Source of the DNA: Avena insularis
Taxonomy: Eukaryota > Streptophyta > Magnoliopsida > Poales > Poaceae
Assembly (NCBI GenBank): GCA_023614405.1
Contig: CM042690.1
Coordinates: 665,454,802 to 665,518,801 of the forward strand
DNA: 64,000 nt
Direction of reading: 5' to 3'
The translations under genes were made by a program, and so were the position numbers. Position 1 is the first letter of the stretch. Each line of letters starts with the position of its first letter. Shown here piece after piece: positions 47,401 through 57,455 of the stretch. The notes beneath the pieces are model-generated. The model was not told the DNA's origin. It ran no database searches and worked only from the letters and a program-made list of their open reading frames with translations.

Positions 47401-48938
47401 ACTTGGCCCGGATCTTGTACACTCCGAATATGCACACACCTAGAGCCGGGTTAAGTTCCACTTGGCCCGGATCTTGTACACTCCGAATATGCATCAAGCT
47501 AATTTAAGCTTTTGTACTTTTTTCAGGTGACCACCAATCGCCGGAGTGCTGAATTCCAACGCTTGCTGGATACCCACAAGATGCTACACGCAAAGCACAT
47601 TGCACTTATCGTGGAGCATGAAAAAAGGGGTAAGTTTCTCCCTTGGCGCTTCTCCGTTTTTCTTCACCTTCTTCTGCCGAACTAATCTCATCATTTGGTT
47701 TCTGCAGCTGGGGTGGAGGCTGAGAACAAGATCATGCGGAAGAACTTGGAGCAAATCCAAGGTATGTCCTTTTTGTCCCACCCTGTAGTGTTTTCCATTT
47801 ACTTTTCTCCTTGGCTCGGCAAACATTCATTCCTCGGCTCTGCCGGGTCAACATACTATTTCAGCATCGCTTGAGGATAGTGTGCCCGTGCCTGATATGA
47901 TGCTGCATTTTCTCGAACAAGCAGGGCAGCATCAAGCCGAGCTGAAGAAAAAAGATGATGATCTCGCTCTCCTCTGGACCAAGGACAACGAGATTGCCAG
48001 GCTCAAGGCTGAGATGGAGAAGATGAAGGCCCAGCACCAAACCGAGCTCCAAAAGGTTGGCCAGAACTTCACAGAAGAGCGCGAGCGCCTTACTCTCTAG
48101 ATCTCCAAGGACCAGGACCTACTCAAAGAATCTGACATCCACCTTGGATCGGCAAACACTGAGCTTGAGCAACTTCGCAAGAGACGCGATGACTGCATCA
48201 AGGAGTTGACCCGGATTCACAGCCACATTTCACGTAAGTTCCTTTCCCTTATCCGACCTAATTCTCTAGGTTACTTCATATGTCTTTTCTTCAGCTTCTT
48301 CCTTTGCCTTGTTTCCAGGCCACTTTCCAGAGGGTACTCCTATTGCGAGCGCTGCTGTTGCCAATTTCCGCTAAGAGAGGGGTACTCCCGTCGCTCTTGA
48401 CGGTGAGAGCATTCCCTTAGACATGGAGGACCTATTGGTCAGCCTGTCATCTCGCGTGGAAATCATCAAGAGCTATGGCAAGGATCTCCTCGACGTTTCA
48501 GTCCGAGTCTTCAACACGTTCTGGCCCGGTGAGAGCACTCCGAAGAGAATCACGCTTCTTGCTGAAAAGCTGTCGGATATCGAGACCCAGCTCGACCTCT
48601 GGAGGGAGTCCGCTGGGCGTGCCGCAGCTGATACTATCCTTCACCACATACTCACATGGTATGAGAAGATCGACCTCAGCCTCCTTACACACCGGCGCAT
48701 CGGATCCAGATGGACTAATGACCCGGAGTGGGTAGCTCGGCGCCAGGCTTGCGCCTATAGCCTCGTCGAATATTATCCTATCCATGAATGGGTTGAAGGA
48801 ACGAGCTTCCTGGAATCCGCTAGGGACGAGAACACTAAGAACACTGAAGACGGGTCAGATGAGGACGAAGAAGGCGATGCCTCAGATATTGAAGACATCG
48901 AAGACGACGCCGAACTTCCTCCTCCTGCTGTTCCTTAG
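44431..48938 (+). pseudogene. Antisense multi-exon gene of the Tat-type element (transposase_28-like), broken
   Basis: Probable exons: 44431-45349, 45438-45908, 45983-46795, 47527-47629, 47708-47761, 47865-48233 and 48319-48938, most with GT..AG borders. Exon 1 begins MTEEELAVAKQEMEEN and carries the plant domain filed as putative gypsy-type transposon (transposase_28): VGLPVSDFFRDWL, LQPHHLLANAI and FFYVRNPGTKD. The middle is acidic and rich in Pro, Ser and Lys. Exon 6 (KKDDDLALLWTKDNEIARLK) is a coiled coil. The last exon (MEDLLVSLSSRVEII, HHILTWYEKIDLSLL) ends in an acidic tail and stop at 48936-48938. At least three frameshifts in exon 1, one near 46709 and stops at 48098 and near 48373 disable it. 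Its role in the Tat life cycle is unknown. Confidence 0.7.
46914..47492. repeat. Tandem array, about 10 units of 56-59 bp, in an intron of the antisense gene
   Basis: AATATGCACACACCTAGAG recurs at 46914, 46972, 47029, 47086, 47142, 47198, 47254, 47311, 47368, 47427 and 47486, followed each time by GGGTTAAGTTCCACTTGG and GGATCTTGTACA. It lies wholly within the intron 46796-47526. Unit sequence varies by small indels. It is not a CRISPR array: there is no constant-repeat and unique-spacer pattern. Confidence 0.92.
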
Positions 48939-49551
48939 GTCAAAAAACTTGAAAATTTATCAGATCCCCGGTATGCCGGGTGCAACTGTATGCTGTGTAT
49001 ATGTGATATTTTGCTACTAAGTTCTTATGCCGGGTTAACTTGGGCGTAGTCCCCGAGTTTCTTTTTCTTGTTCGTCCAATCTTTTGGCTCGGATCGTGTC
49101 TACCTTGATTCGGTTTTATGACTTACGAATCCGAGCTTCAAAAATCGTCTTAACAATACTAAGAAACTTTCAGACTTAGCTCAAAAAATAAAGCTGCATA
49201 ATAACTTGAAAATAAATACAGGGTTAGTCCGAAAAACAAACGTTAGCTCGAATAAATTCGTTTCCTTAGTCACTTTTCATGTGCTACGCAATTCCAAACT
49301 TGTTCTCTTGCTTGCCATGAAGCCAATTCTTGTTGGACAACAGCAAGTCGAAGAGTTGGGTTTTTGGTGCTCACACATTACTAGTCCGGGTTAAGTAGAA
49401 CAATTTATTCCAGCTAAAGCACAAGAGACAACATCAATAATTATTAAGGCAGTCCCCAAGTTACTGCTCGAGGCGCTACTATTTCATTGATAAGCTCATT
49501 GCCGACATACCTACCGACATATGAGACGACTCAGATACATACACTTCTTAG
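48939..49551. other. Convergent gap between the antisense gene and pol
   Basis: About 600 bp between the stop of the plus-strand gene (48938) and the end of the minus-strand integrase frame (49552). No gene. It should hold the 3' ends of both convergent transcripts. Confidence 0.55.
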
Positions 49552-50870
49552 CTAAGTGTAGAAGGGACGAAGTAGTGCTACATTCCATGGTCGCTTAGAT
49601 TCCTCTCTGGACCTGTCCGCCTTGTTCTTTTCCTGTGGCTTTGCATCTATAAGATAGTAAGAATCATTATGCAATGCTTTGCTCACAATGAATGGCCCTT
49701 CCCATGGGGGGGATAGTTTATGCATGCCAGTAGTATCAGAGATCGCCTTCCCGAAAGACTTGAGGGCACACTTTCCGGCTATGGTAGCATCAGAGATTTT
49801 GCTGATATATGGCGGATCTGGACAGTGCCAGTTCTCTCGCTTCTTCCAGCAGATCAACATCATTTTGCCGGGCTTCTTGCACTTTGGCTTCTGTGTATTG
49901 GGTGACCCTAGGCGAATCATGCTCTATGTCGGCTGGTAATACAGCTTTTGCCCCGTATACTAGAAAAAACGGTGTATAGCCTGTTGATCGATTCGGAGTT
50001 GTTCTTAAACCCCACAGTACCGCTGGTAGTTCTTTTATCCAGCACCCTGCTGATCTTTGCAGAGGCTCAATGAGCCGAGGTTTTATCCCGGATAATACTA
50101 ATCCGTTGGATCTTTCCACTTGTCCGTTCGATGCGGGGTGAGCTACCGAAGCTACGTCGAGTCGGATCTTCTTGTCCCGTGAGCGCCGCAAATGCTCCTT
50201 CCGCAAAATTTGTGCCATTATCGGTTATAATCTTGTGAGGATAACCGTATCTTAAGATAATGTCTTTGAGAAATGTTACGGCCGTAGCTCCATCACATTT
50301 TCTTATAGGCTTCACTTCAATCCATTTTGTAAACTTATCCACCATGACCAAAATGTGTGTCATGTTTCTCCTCGCTGGTTTGAACGGGCCAACCATATCC
50401 AAGCACCATATGGCAAATGGCCATGTAATTGGTATGGTCTTGAGTTCCGACATTGGCATATGTGTCTTAGTGGCATATCTCTGACAACCATTGCATTTTC
50501 TCACCGGATCTTCTGCTTGTTCTAAGGCACTTGGCCAGTAGAACCCATGCCGGAATGCTTTTGCCACCAAGGCTCTGGATGAAGCATGATGCCCGCATTC
50601 TCCTTGGTGTATATCTCGGAGGATGTCAAGCCCTTCTTCTGGGTCAACGCATCGCTGGAGGACATTGGTTACACTCCGTTTGTACAGCTCGGAATTGATA
50701 ATTGTGTATGGTTTTGCTCTCCTCTGAGTTTGCCTAGCTAACACCTCCTCGGTGGGTAACGTTCCATCTTTCAGGAATTGAAATATAGGCAGTTCCCAAG
50801 CTGGTATTGCTCGTGCAGGGAACACATCCTCATCAATTTCCATCTGATCTACCGGCATAACTTCAGCCGG
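49552..50870 (-). pseudogene. Integrase of the Tat-type element (frameshifted)
   Basis: It would insert element DNA into the genome. The N-terminal zinc-binding HHCC is visible as HQGECGHH and CNGCQRY (about 50480-50610). The first two catalytic aspartates sit in WCLDMVGPF and ITDNGTNF. The glutamate lies in SNGQVERSNG in the next frame (49790-50218), so a frameshift near 50150-50200 splits the core. The C-terminal part (49552-49920) again shifts frame and has LSPPWEGPFIV and WNVALLRPFYT, the usual Tat ending. The N-terminal frame is continuous with a 316-codon frame up to 51017. Confidence 0.85.
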
Positions 50871-50871
50871 A

Positions 50872-51675
50872 TCACGCTGAGCAGTCCCCGGGTCCAGCGA
50901 GGTAGTCCCCGGGTTTCTTGGCGGTCCGGGTTTCTTGATCTGATCCCGGGTCTCGCGTACTACCTCCCGTGTCAATGTCCATGGGCTCAGCTCCGGATTC
51001 CGTATCTTCCAGGACATAGATCAAGTCGGTTCCTGGGGACGGCCTGATAGATGGTTTTCTGAGGTGTTCCAATGCTACACCCGGTGGAATTGCCTGTCGG
51101 GTTGATCCGAGCTTCGATAGCATGTCGGCAGCCTCGTTTTCCACTCGGGGTACATGGTGAAATTCACACCCCTCAAAGTAACCAGATATCTTCTGCACAT
51201 GAAACTTGTACAGTGTCATGTTTGGATCCAGGGCGTCCCACACTCCGGACACTTGATGCACCACCAAATCCGAGTCGCCAAAGCATATTATCTGACGTAT
51301 GCCAATCTCTTTTGCCACTTTGAGCCCATGCACAAGAGCCTCGTACTCAGCGACATTGTTCGATGCCGCGAAATGGATCTGCAATACGTATTTTAGCTGG
51401 TCCTTCTTTGGCGAGGTAAGCACAACCCCGACGCCTAATCCGGTTTTGGTTTTCGACCCGTCAAAGTGCATCCTCCAGTAGTTCGGATCTGGTGGCGGTG
51501 GTTCATATTGTACCTCGTCCCAATCCACAAAAAAGTCCGCCACAGCCTGAGACTTGATTGCTTCTCTTCTGTCGTATTGGGGCGCATAAGGAGCTAGCTC
51601 GATTGCCCATTTTGCAATTCTGCCACTCGCATCCTTGTTACACATTATCTCGGATATGGGAGCTTCACATATCAC
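50872..51675 (-). pseudogene. Second (archaeal-type) RNase H of the Tat-type element
   Basis: 267 codons. MHFDGSKTKTGLGVGVVL has the first catalytic Asp, NNVAEYEALVHGL the Glu, CFGDSDLVVHQVSG the second Asp, and FHHVPRVENEAADMLSKL the downstream His/Asp region. This extra RNase H domain, separate from the usual one after the reverse transcriptase, is an established feature of plant Tat elements. A stop near 51676 separates it from the upstream polymerase frame, and a frame change near 50872-51017 separates it from integrase. The catalytic residues themselves look preserved. Confidence 0.85.
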
Positions 51676-51696
51676 TTTGATGGGGTGCTCCTCAAA

Positions 51697-52859
51697 TTAA
51701 TGCTTTAACTTCTTTGCCGCCATATAGACACCATATGCCACCTTTTGAAAGTGCGAGTAGTTCTGTTTTGAGGCAGATAATACCTCGCTCAAGTAATACA
51801 CTGGCCTCTGCACCGACTTACCCTCTTCATTGCGCTCCAGTATAATCACTGCACTTAAAACTCGGTTGGTTGCGGCTATGTAGAGCAACATTGGCTCCTT
51901 TGATAGTGGAGAGGCTAACACTGGTGTAGTGGCCAACATCTTTTTTAAGTGGGCAAAGGCTTCATCGGCCTGTGGTGTCCAAACGAACTTATCCGACTTT
52001 TTCATGAGTTGGTAGAGAGGCAATGCCTTTTCTCCCAACCGACATACAAACCGACTCAACGATGCTAGGCACCCAGTGAACTTCTGGACATCGTTAAGAC
52101 ACTTCGGCAGCTCCATTCGTTCAATGGCCCGAATCTTAGTTGGATTAACTTCGATACCTCGGCTAGAGACGAGGAATCCGAGTAATTTTCCAGCCGGGAC
52201 ACCAAAGGTACATTTTTCCGGGTTAAGCTTCATCCGGAACCATCTCAAGTTCGCGAATGTCTGCCTGATGTCGTCAAGGAGTGTTTTGCTTTCCTTGGTC
52301 TTAATAACCACATCATCCACGTATACTTGTACGTTTTGACCTATTTGGTCGTGCAAACATTTTTGCATACATCTTTCGTACGTTGCACCTGCATTACGTA
52401 AACCAAACAGCATAGTGCGATAGCAATAAGCCCCGTATGGGGTGATAAACGCGGTCTTTATTTGATCATCCGGATTCAGAGGTATCTGGTGGAAACTAGA
52501 ATATGCATCAATGAATGACAATAGTTCACATCCTGCGGTTGAGTCTATGACCTGATCTATCCTCGGCAGTGGAAATGAATCTTTTGGACATGCCTTATTC
52601 AGGTTCATGTAATCAATACACATACGCCAAACCACTGCCACGTTCGGATCATCCTTCTTCTTTTCTACTAGCACCGGATTAGAGAGCCAATCCAGATACA
52701 TACTTCCATGATAAATCCTGCTGCTACCAACCGAGCTATCTCGTCTCCAATGACTTTTCTCCTATCCTCGGTGAAGCGGCGGAGAGGTTGCTTCACCGGC
52801 CTTGCTCCGGGTCTTACGTTCAAAGAGTGCTCAGCCAAGTCCCTCGGAACACCTTGCAA
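51697..52859 (-). pseudogene. Reverse transcriptase and first RNase H of the Tat-type element
   Basis: The thumb-proximal start (EHSLNVRPGARPVKQPLRRF, 52859-52668) shifts frame near 52690 into a 334-codon frame. Motifs there: DYMNLNKACPKDSFPLPRID, LLSFIDAYSSFHQI (catalytic Asp), TMLFGLRNAGATYERCM, and VQVYVDDVVIKTK with the YVDD active site (about 52320). After KLLGFLVSSRGIEVNPTKI come KALPLYQLMKKSDKFVW and PVYYLSEVLSASKQNYSHF of the standard RNase H tether. The polymerase core is open, but the frameshift and the stop at 51697 disable the polyprotein. Confidence 0.9.
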
Positions 52860-52922
52860 ATCCTGTGTGGACCAAGCAAAAATGTCCCGATTCTCACGGA
52901 GGAAGTTGATGAGCTCGCTTTC

Positions 52923-54068
52923 CTATTTATCAGTTAACCTGGCACCAATTGTTACGGTGCGCTCCGGGAACATGTCATCAACTGGAACCTTCTTGGTATC
53001 CTTTGCGGCTTGGAATGAAACGCTACCATGCAGGTTACTCAACGTCAGCATATACTGCTGCGCGGACTGAGCTAATGCCGCCACCTCTTGGATTTTTCTT
53101 TTCTCTTGCGCAATCATGAGTGACTCGGCTAGGTTAGACCCGGCTAAGGCACACTCAATGGAACATCGGAAATCTCCAGCAATGGTAATCACTCCATTTG
53201 GCCCGGGCAACTTCATCTTCAGATAACTGATGTGGCAGCTTGCCATGAACTTGTTCAATGCTGGTCTTCCGAGTAACACGTGATACACACTTTCCAAGTT
53301 CACCACCTCAAACTCCAGATTCTCAGTTCGGCAATTATCTCTCGTGCCGAATAGCACGTTAACCTGGACTTTGCCTATGGGCTCACTAGAAATGTCTGGT
53401 ACAATACCATGGAAAGTTGTCCTTGTAGCCTAGAGCATGTTCTCCTAGATACCCAACTTGCGCATTGTATCCGCATACATGATGTTAATGCTACTGCCAT
53501 TGTCAATCAGTACCTTGGAGAACCTCACATTGATGTTCGGCCCAATGAATGTCGGGTCAAGCACTAGCGCATACGAACCTGGACTCGGCATAAGCTTGGG
53601 ATGATCTTTGATGTTCCAGGTGATTTCCTGGTCCGACCAAGGCATGTACCTCGTCACTGCTGGCATTACCGCATTGACCTCCATATGTCGGTGCTGCAAG
53701 CTTTTTCTATCTGTTTCCTCAGTTGTGAACACACAATAGCTCTGGTGATGTTCTCTGTACTCATTCCTCCCCTCATTTCCGGGGTACCTCTGATCCGGCT
53801 GGTGATGATTTTCCACCTGATGCACTGCATCCCTTCTCTCATTGTTGTCATACCTCGGCGGAGGGGGAGGCAACATTAGCTGTTGCGTGTTCGCTCCGGA
53901 GAGCAATTGCTGCCGGGGTAACTCCTGCCGAGGTTGATCATTCCGGGGTGCCTGAGCATTTGCCGAACCACCTTGTTCTATCTTACGCATCCACTCACAT
54001 TGCCTTGTTGTGTGACCCGCCGGGCTATTCGGATTTGGCGTGTGAAACTTACACGGCTGGTCCAACAT
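52923..54068 (-). pseudogene. Zinc-knuckle end of gag and protease of the Tat-type element
   Basis: Frame 54068-53445 begins with a Cys/His cluster (CKFHTPN, GHTTRQCEW), the gag zinc-binding segment in degenerate form. It ends with the aspartic protease active site VLIDNGSSINIMYADTM. The second protease half is in 53357-52923 (VYHVLLGRPALNKFMA). A stop at 53445 and a gap to 53357 separate the two. Confidence 0.8.
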
Positions 54069-56328
54069 CGACTCATAGGTATACCTCGGACGGTCTTTCT
54101 TTTCTTGCCATTGTTTCTTTTGCTCTGGCGTCCACGCTTTCTTGCCATCGTTTCTTGGAGTCCATTGCCCTCCAGTTTTCTAGCGCTGGTTGCTCCCTGC
54201 TCCGGGTTGATCTTGATTCACAGCCGCAACTTGTTGCGAACCATAACAATGATCCGGTCTATCATCTCTTCTTTTTCCTCTGTAGTCATTCCTCCGAGAT
54301 GACCCGACTCCATCCCTCTGATAGTATTCCTCATTTGACTCGTTTGACACGAGCCTAGGTTGAGTCGGATCACCCAAAGCATACGAATCGGCAATCCGGA
54401 TCATCTACCTTAGCGTAATTGGCATTTTCCTTTGCAACTTCATCCATAGCTCGCTGCCATATCTACACCCTTGTGCAAACCACGCTATGGCCTGTGACTC
54501 TATGACACCCTCACACGAGTTTCTCACGGTACACCACCGGGTCAAGAATTCACGGTCTGTCTCATTAGGTCTTTGCTTGCACATTGCTAGGGTCTGCGGC
54601 CTATTCGGCCTCTGATATGTACTTGAGAAGTTGTTGATAAACATTTCTTCAAAATCTATCTAGCAGTTGATTCTTCCGGGTGGTAAATTGTTCAACCATA
54701 CTCTGGCCGGACCTTCTAGCATCTGGGGTACGTATCGTACAGCCCATCTCAAGTTGCTAGTGGCAATTTTCACAGTCGTAGCATAGTTTATCAGCCAATC
54801 CTCTGGCTTGGTACTGTCGTCATACGTCTTCGTGCCTCTGGGCAGCTGGAAGTTGGGTACCGGTGGTTCCTTCATGATCCGGGGTCCAAAGCACGCTGGA
54901 CCCAGGGGACCTTGACATTCGATCTGTTCCGACCTATACAGGCAATCCAGTTTCAACCTGGCGTCATCCGGCATCAAATCCCTGCTTCTCAATCTTGACC
55001 CTATCACATGATAGTCCGGTCTCGGGTACCCCGCGTTCACCATCTCCGAATCTCCGTCGTTGTACCGGTTTTGCTCCTGTGGCGCAACTCTCTGTTGCAT
55101 ACCTCGGCCGGCGCTTTGCTCTTGCCTTGGTATATTCCGCTGCTGCGGTTGTCCTGCTCCGGCCGAGTTTTGCTGTCCGGCATTGCCATTGACAACGTTC
55201 CCTTGACCGGCATTGCCTTGGTCGTGGTTACCTCGGCCAACCTCACCTCGGCTCACACTTCGTCGATCATCATTTTTCCGTGCTTCTTTTGCTTTTCCTG
55301 CCCGCGTCAGGTCATACGGGACGATCTGTTTGTTCCGTCTGGCCGAGGTTACTACCTCTTCTCTCCTTGGACCACCATGAGGAGATGATGCGGCTCCAGC
55401 GGATTTCTCCGGGTTACCCATTGCCTAATGGACGATTTTGGAGGCTCCAGCTCTCTCCGGGTTAGCTCTGAGTAGCTCTTCGTTCTGTCTGTTCACGATC
55501 CGAACTAACTCGTTAACCCTATCTTGTTGTATTTGATGGGCCTCACTCGTCAGACCCTCTAACTTGGATGCAGCCGCATCCGCTGCTCTCAGGTTCTTCG
55601 CCGGGGTACTATACTTTGGCAGCCCCACGGACAAATAGTTTTCCGATTCCTCGACTCCATTATCACCTTCTTTGTTCATCTCGCTCATGAGATTTCTCCC
55701 TTTTACTTTTACCGTATCAACTTTGTTTGCTTTTGCATACTCACGCAACGTCATGTTCAATGACTGCTGAGTCGCGGCTATTTTCTTTGCGCCTTCTAGT
55801 ATTTTTTGCCTAGTTTCCTCTAGCTCGGCCTGTGCCTGAGCCGGATCTACCACTGCTTCTACCGGGTTTGCCAAGCTATCCATAGCTTCTCTCAGTACAT
55901 TCTCAGGCCTCTCTAGTGGAGGTCCTCTACCTTTCCTCGGTGCCTTAGGTGTTACCTCTGGGTCCAGTGCTGGATCCTTGCTTGCGCCTGCGCCCGGCGC
56001 AATCATCATCACTTCAGCACGGTCCGGGGAGCGAGTGACATGCGCCCCGTGAACCACGCTAAGTGGTGGTTCCCCCGCCTCGACGACGCGCCGCGGATGA
56101 ACGGATGATACGTCCACAGCAACGTAGACCTCGTGCGCACCCACCTTGACGAAGAGGCCGTTGCGCGGAAGTGGGCGCGTGCCGAAGCAGCCAGCGTTGT
56201 CGCTGACAAAGTCCAGCGCTCCAAAGCGCTGAATGAGCCCGAAGACGATGTGTTCGCCGGTGCCGACGAGGTTTTCCGTCCGGATCTTCACCCCTGCTAG
56301 CGCTGCTAGCCCCACGGTGGGCGCCAAC
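54069..56328 (-). pseudogene. gag of the Tat-type element, with nonsense mutations
   Basis: Three open stretches: 56328-55425 (the frame as counted starts inside the LTR at 56345, so the real start is inside the element), 55421-54660 and 54644-54405. The core motifs are KPEDWLINYATTVKIA, PQMLEGPARVWLNNLPPG, MFINNFSSTYQRPNRPQTLA, TDREFLTRWCTVRNSCEGV and CRYGSELWMKLQRK, typical of plant gypsy gag. At 54660 a TAG stands where a tryptophan (TGG) is usual. Another TAG follows LR at 54405. Long Gln/Gly/Asn-rich linker at 55050-55250. Confidence 0.82.
56308..56326 (-). promoter_or_regulatory. Primer-binding site, tRNA-Lys type
   Basis: The minus strand reads TGGCGCCCACCGTGGGGCT, complementary to the 3' end of plant tRNA-Lys(CTT) as I remember it. 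It lies two bases inside the LTR end at 56329. Confidence 0.8.
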
Positions 56329-57088
56329 TGTCGTGGTGGTGTCACGGTAGATGCATGGATAGGCTAAAGGTGGGGACTAATACACGCTAGAGGAATCCAG
56401 GGAGGGATAGTGGAGTGATTCTCCACACAGAAGATTGTATTCCTTTCCTTTCAAGATTACATTGCTCCTAGAGCTATATTGGCGAGAGGAGGAAGAAGGA
56501 GCTCTCTTACTCTCACCCACAGTTCACCCCTAGAACCTTAGTCAAATCGGTATAGAAGAAAAACCCCCTTATATAGAGGCGGCTTGGTCTCTGCCTAGGG
56601 CATACGTGGAGGCATATTCCTAAGAATATGCCTCCTCTCAAAGTGGTAACCCGACCGGGGTGCTTTTCCCCCGCGTCACACATGCTTTAGCTACGTGAGC
56701 CTCTGCGGCGCCCGCGTCAGACGACACGGGCGTCGTCACCCTTGTCGGCCATGACCCGGTGGTCCTGCCCTTGCTTGCTTCGCTCATGCAGTGCGTACCG
56801 GGCCTTCTTTTTGACCAGAGAGATTCCTTCCTTCTCCCAAAAGCTAAATGGGACCCAGATTATGGTAGATCCGGCCACACCTGTTCCTGCATACAAGTTA
56901 GACAAGAACTTCCGACTTACTCCTTAAGTCGGCTGATATAATGTTAGGAGACCCCACTGGTCCGGGTTACTCCGTGATCCGGCCTGCCTTGAGGTGACCC
57001 GGCCAGCATCCGCTTTGGCCTTGCCGAACCTCGTCTAACTCGGCCTCTATACCCCGGAGTGACCCTACCCGGGGTTATCCCCCCAACA
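56329..57088 (-). repeat. 5' LTR of the Tat-type element
   Basis: 760 bp, matching 42919-43681 with scattered substitutions. Ends TG..CA as expected. Confidence 0.9.
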
Positions 57089-57093
57089 GTGAT

Positions 57094-57455
57094 TAACATG
57101 ATCTCATGGTCTAAGGATTAGGATTACTTCGTATGATGTTATAGCAATATAAACATAATGACTTCGATTGTAATGCTATACTTTGGATGAATGTTCATCA
57201 CATCATTCCACCAATGTTGTGACCTCGTTATTAACAACATCCAATGTCCATGATAAGGAAACCTTGATCATCTTGTTAATCAACGAGCTAGTTTATATGA
57301 GAGGCATTACTAGGAACTTTGTATTTTGTTTATTAATCGCACATCTATTAATGTTTCCAATTAATACAATTACGGCATGCAAAATAAACATTTATCCTAA
57401 ACATGGAATAAGATAATAACCACTTTATTATTGCCTCTCGGGCATATTCCCTTCA
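57094..57455 (-). repeat. 3' LTR of Angela/BARE-like Copia (copy 2), right segment
   Basis: Continues 41597-42918 after the Tat-type insertion, giving an LTR of about 1,684 bp in total. It ends with GGGCATATTCCCTTCA, next to the polypurine tract. Confidence 0.82.

Larger units (their letters stand above)
42919..57088 (-). mobile_element. Complete Tat-type gypsy element with antisense gene
   Basis: 14,170 bp on the minus strand. LTRs at 42919-43681 and 56329-57088, TSD GTGAT (42914-42918 and 57089-57093), PBS matching tRNA-Lys and polypurine tract GCTTCGGGGACTAA at 43682-43695. Order on the minus strand: gag, protease, reverse transcriptase with RNase H, a second RNase H, integrase, then a spacer carrying a plus-strand gene (44431-48938). 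A second RNase H and antisense ORFs are hallmarks of the Tat lineage. All coding parts carry lesions. The two LTRs differ at about a dozen sites in their first 170-200 bases by eye, so the insertion is not recent. Confidence 0.9.

Noticed and set aside
46914..47492. Regularly spaced repeats that could suggest a CRISPR array
   Set aside because: The whole 57-bp unit is repeated with no unique spacers, in a plant retrotransposon intron. It is an ordinary tandem repeat.
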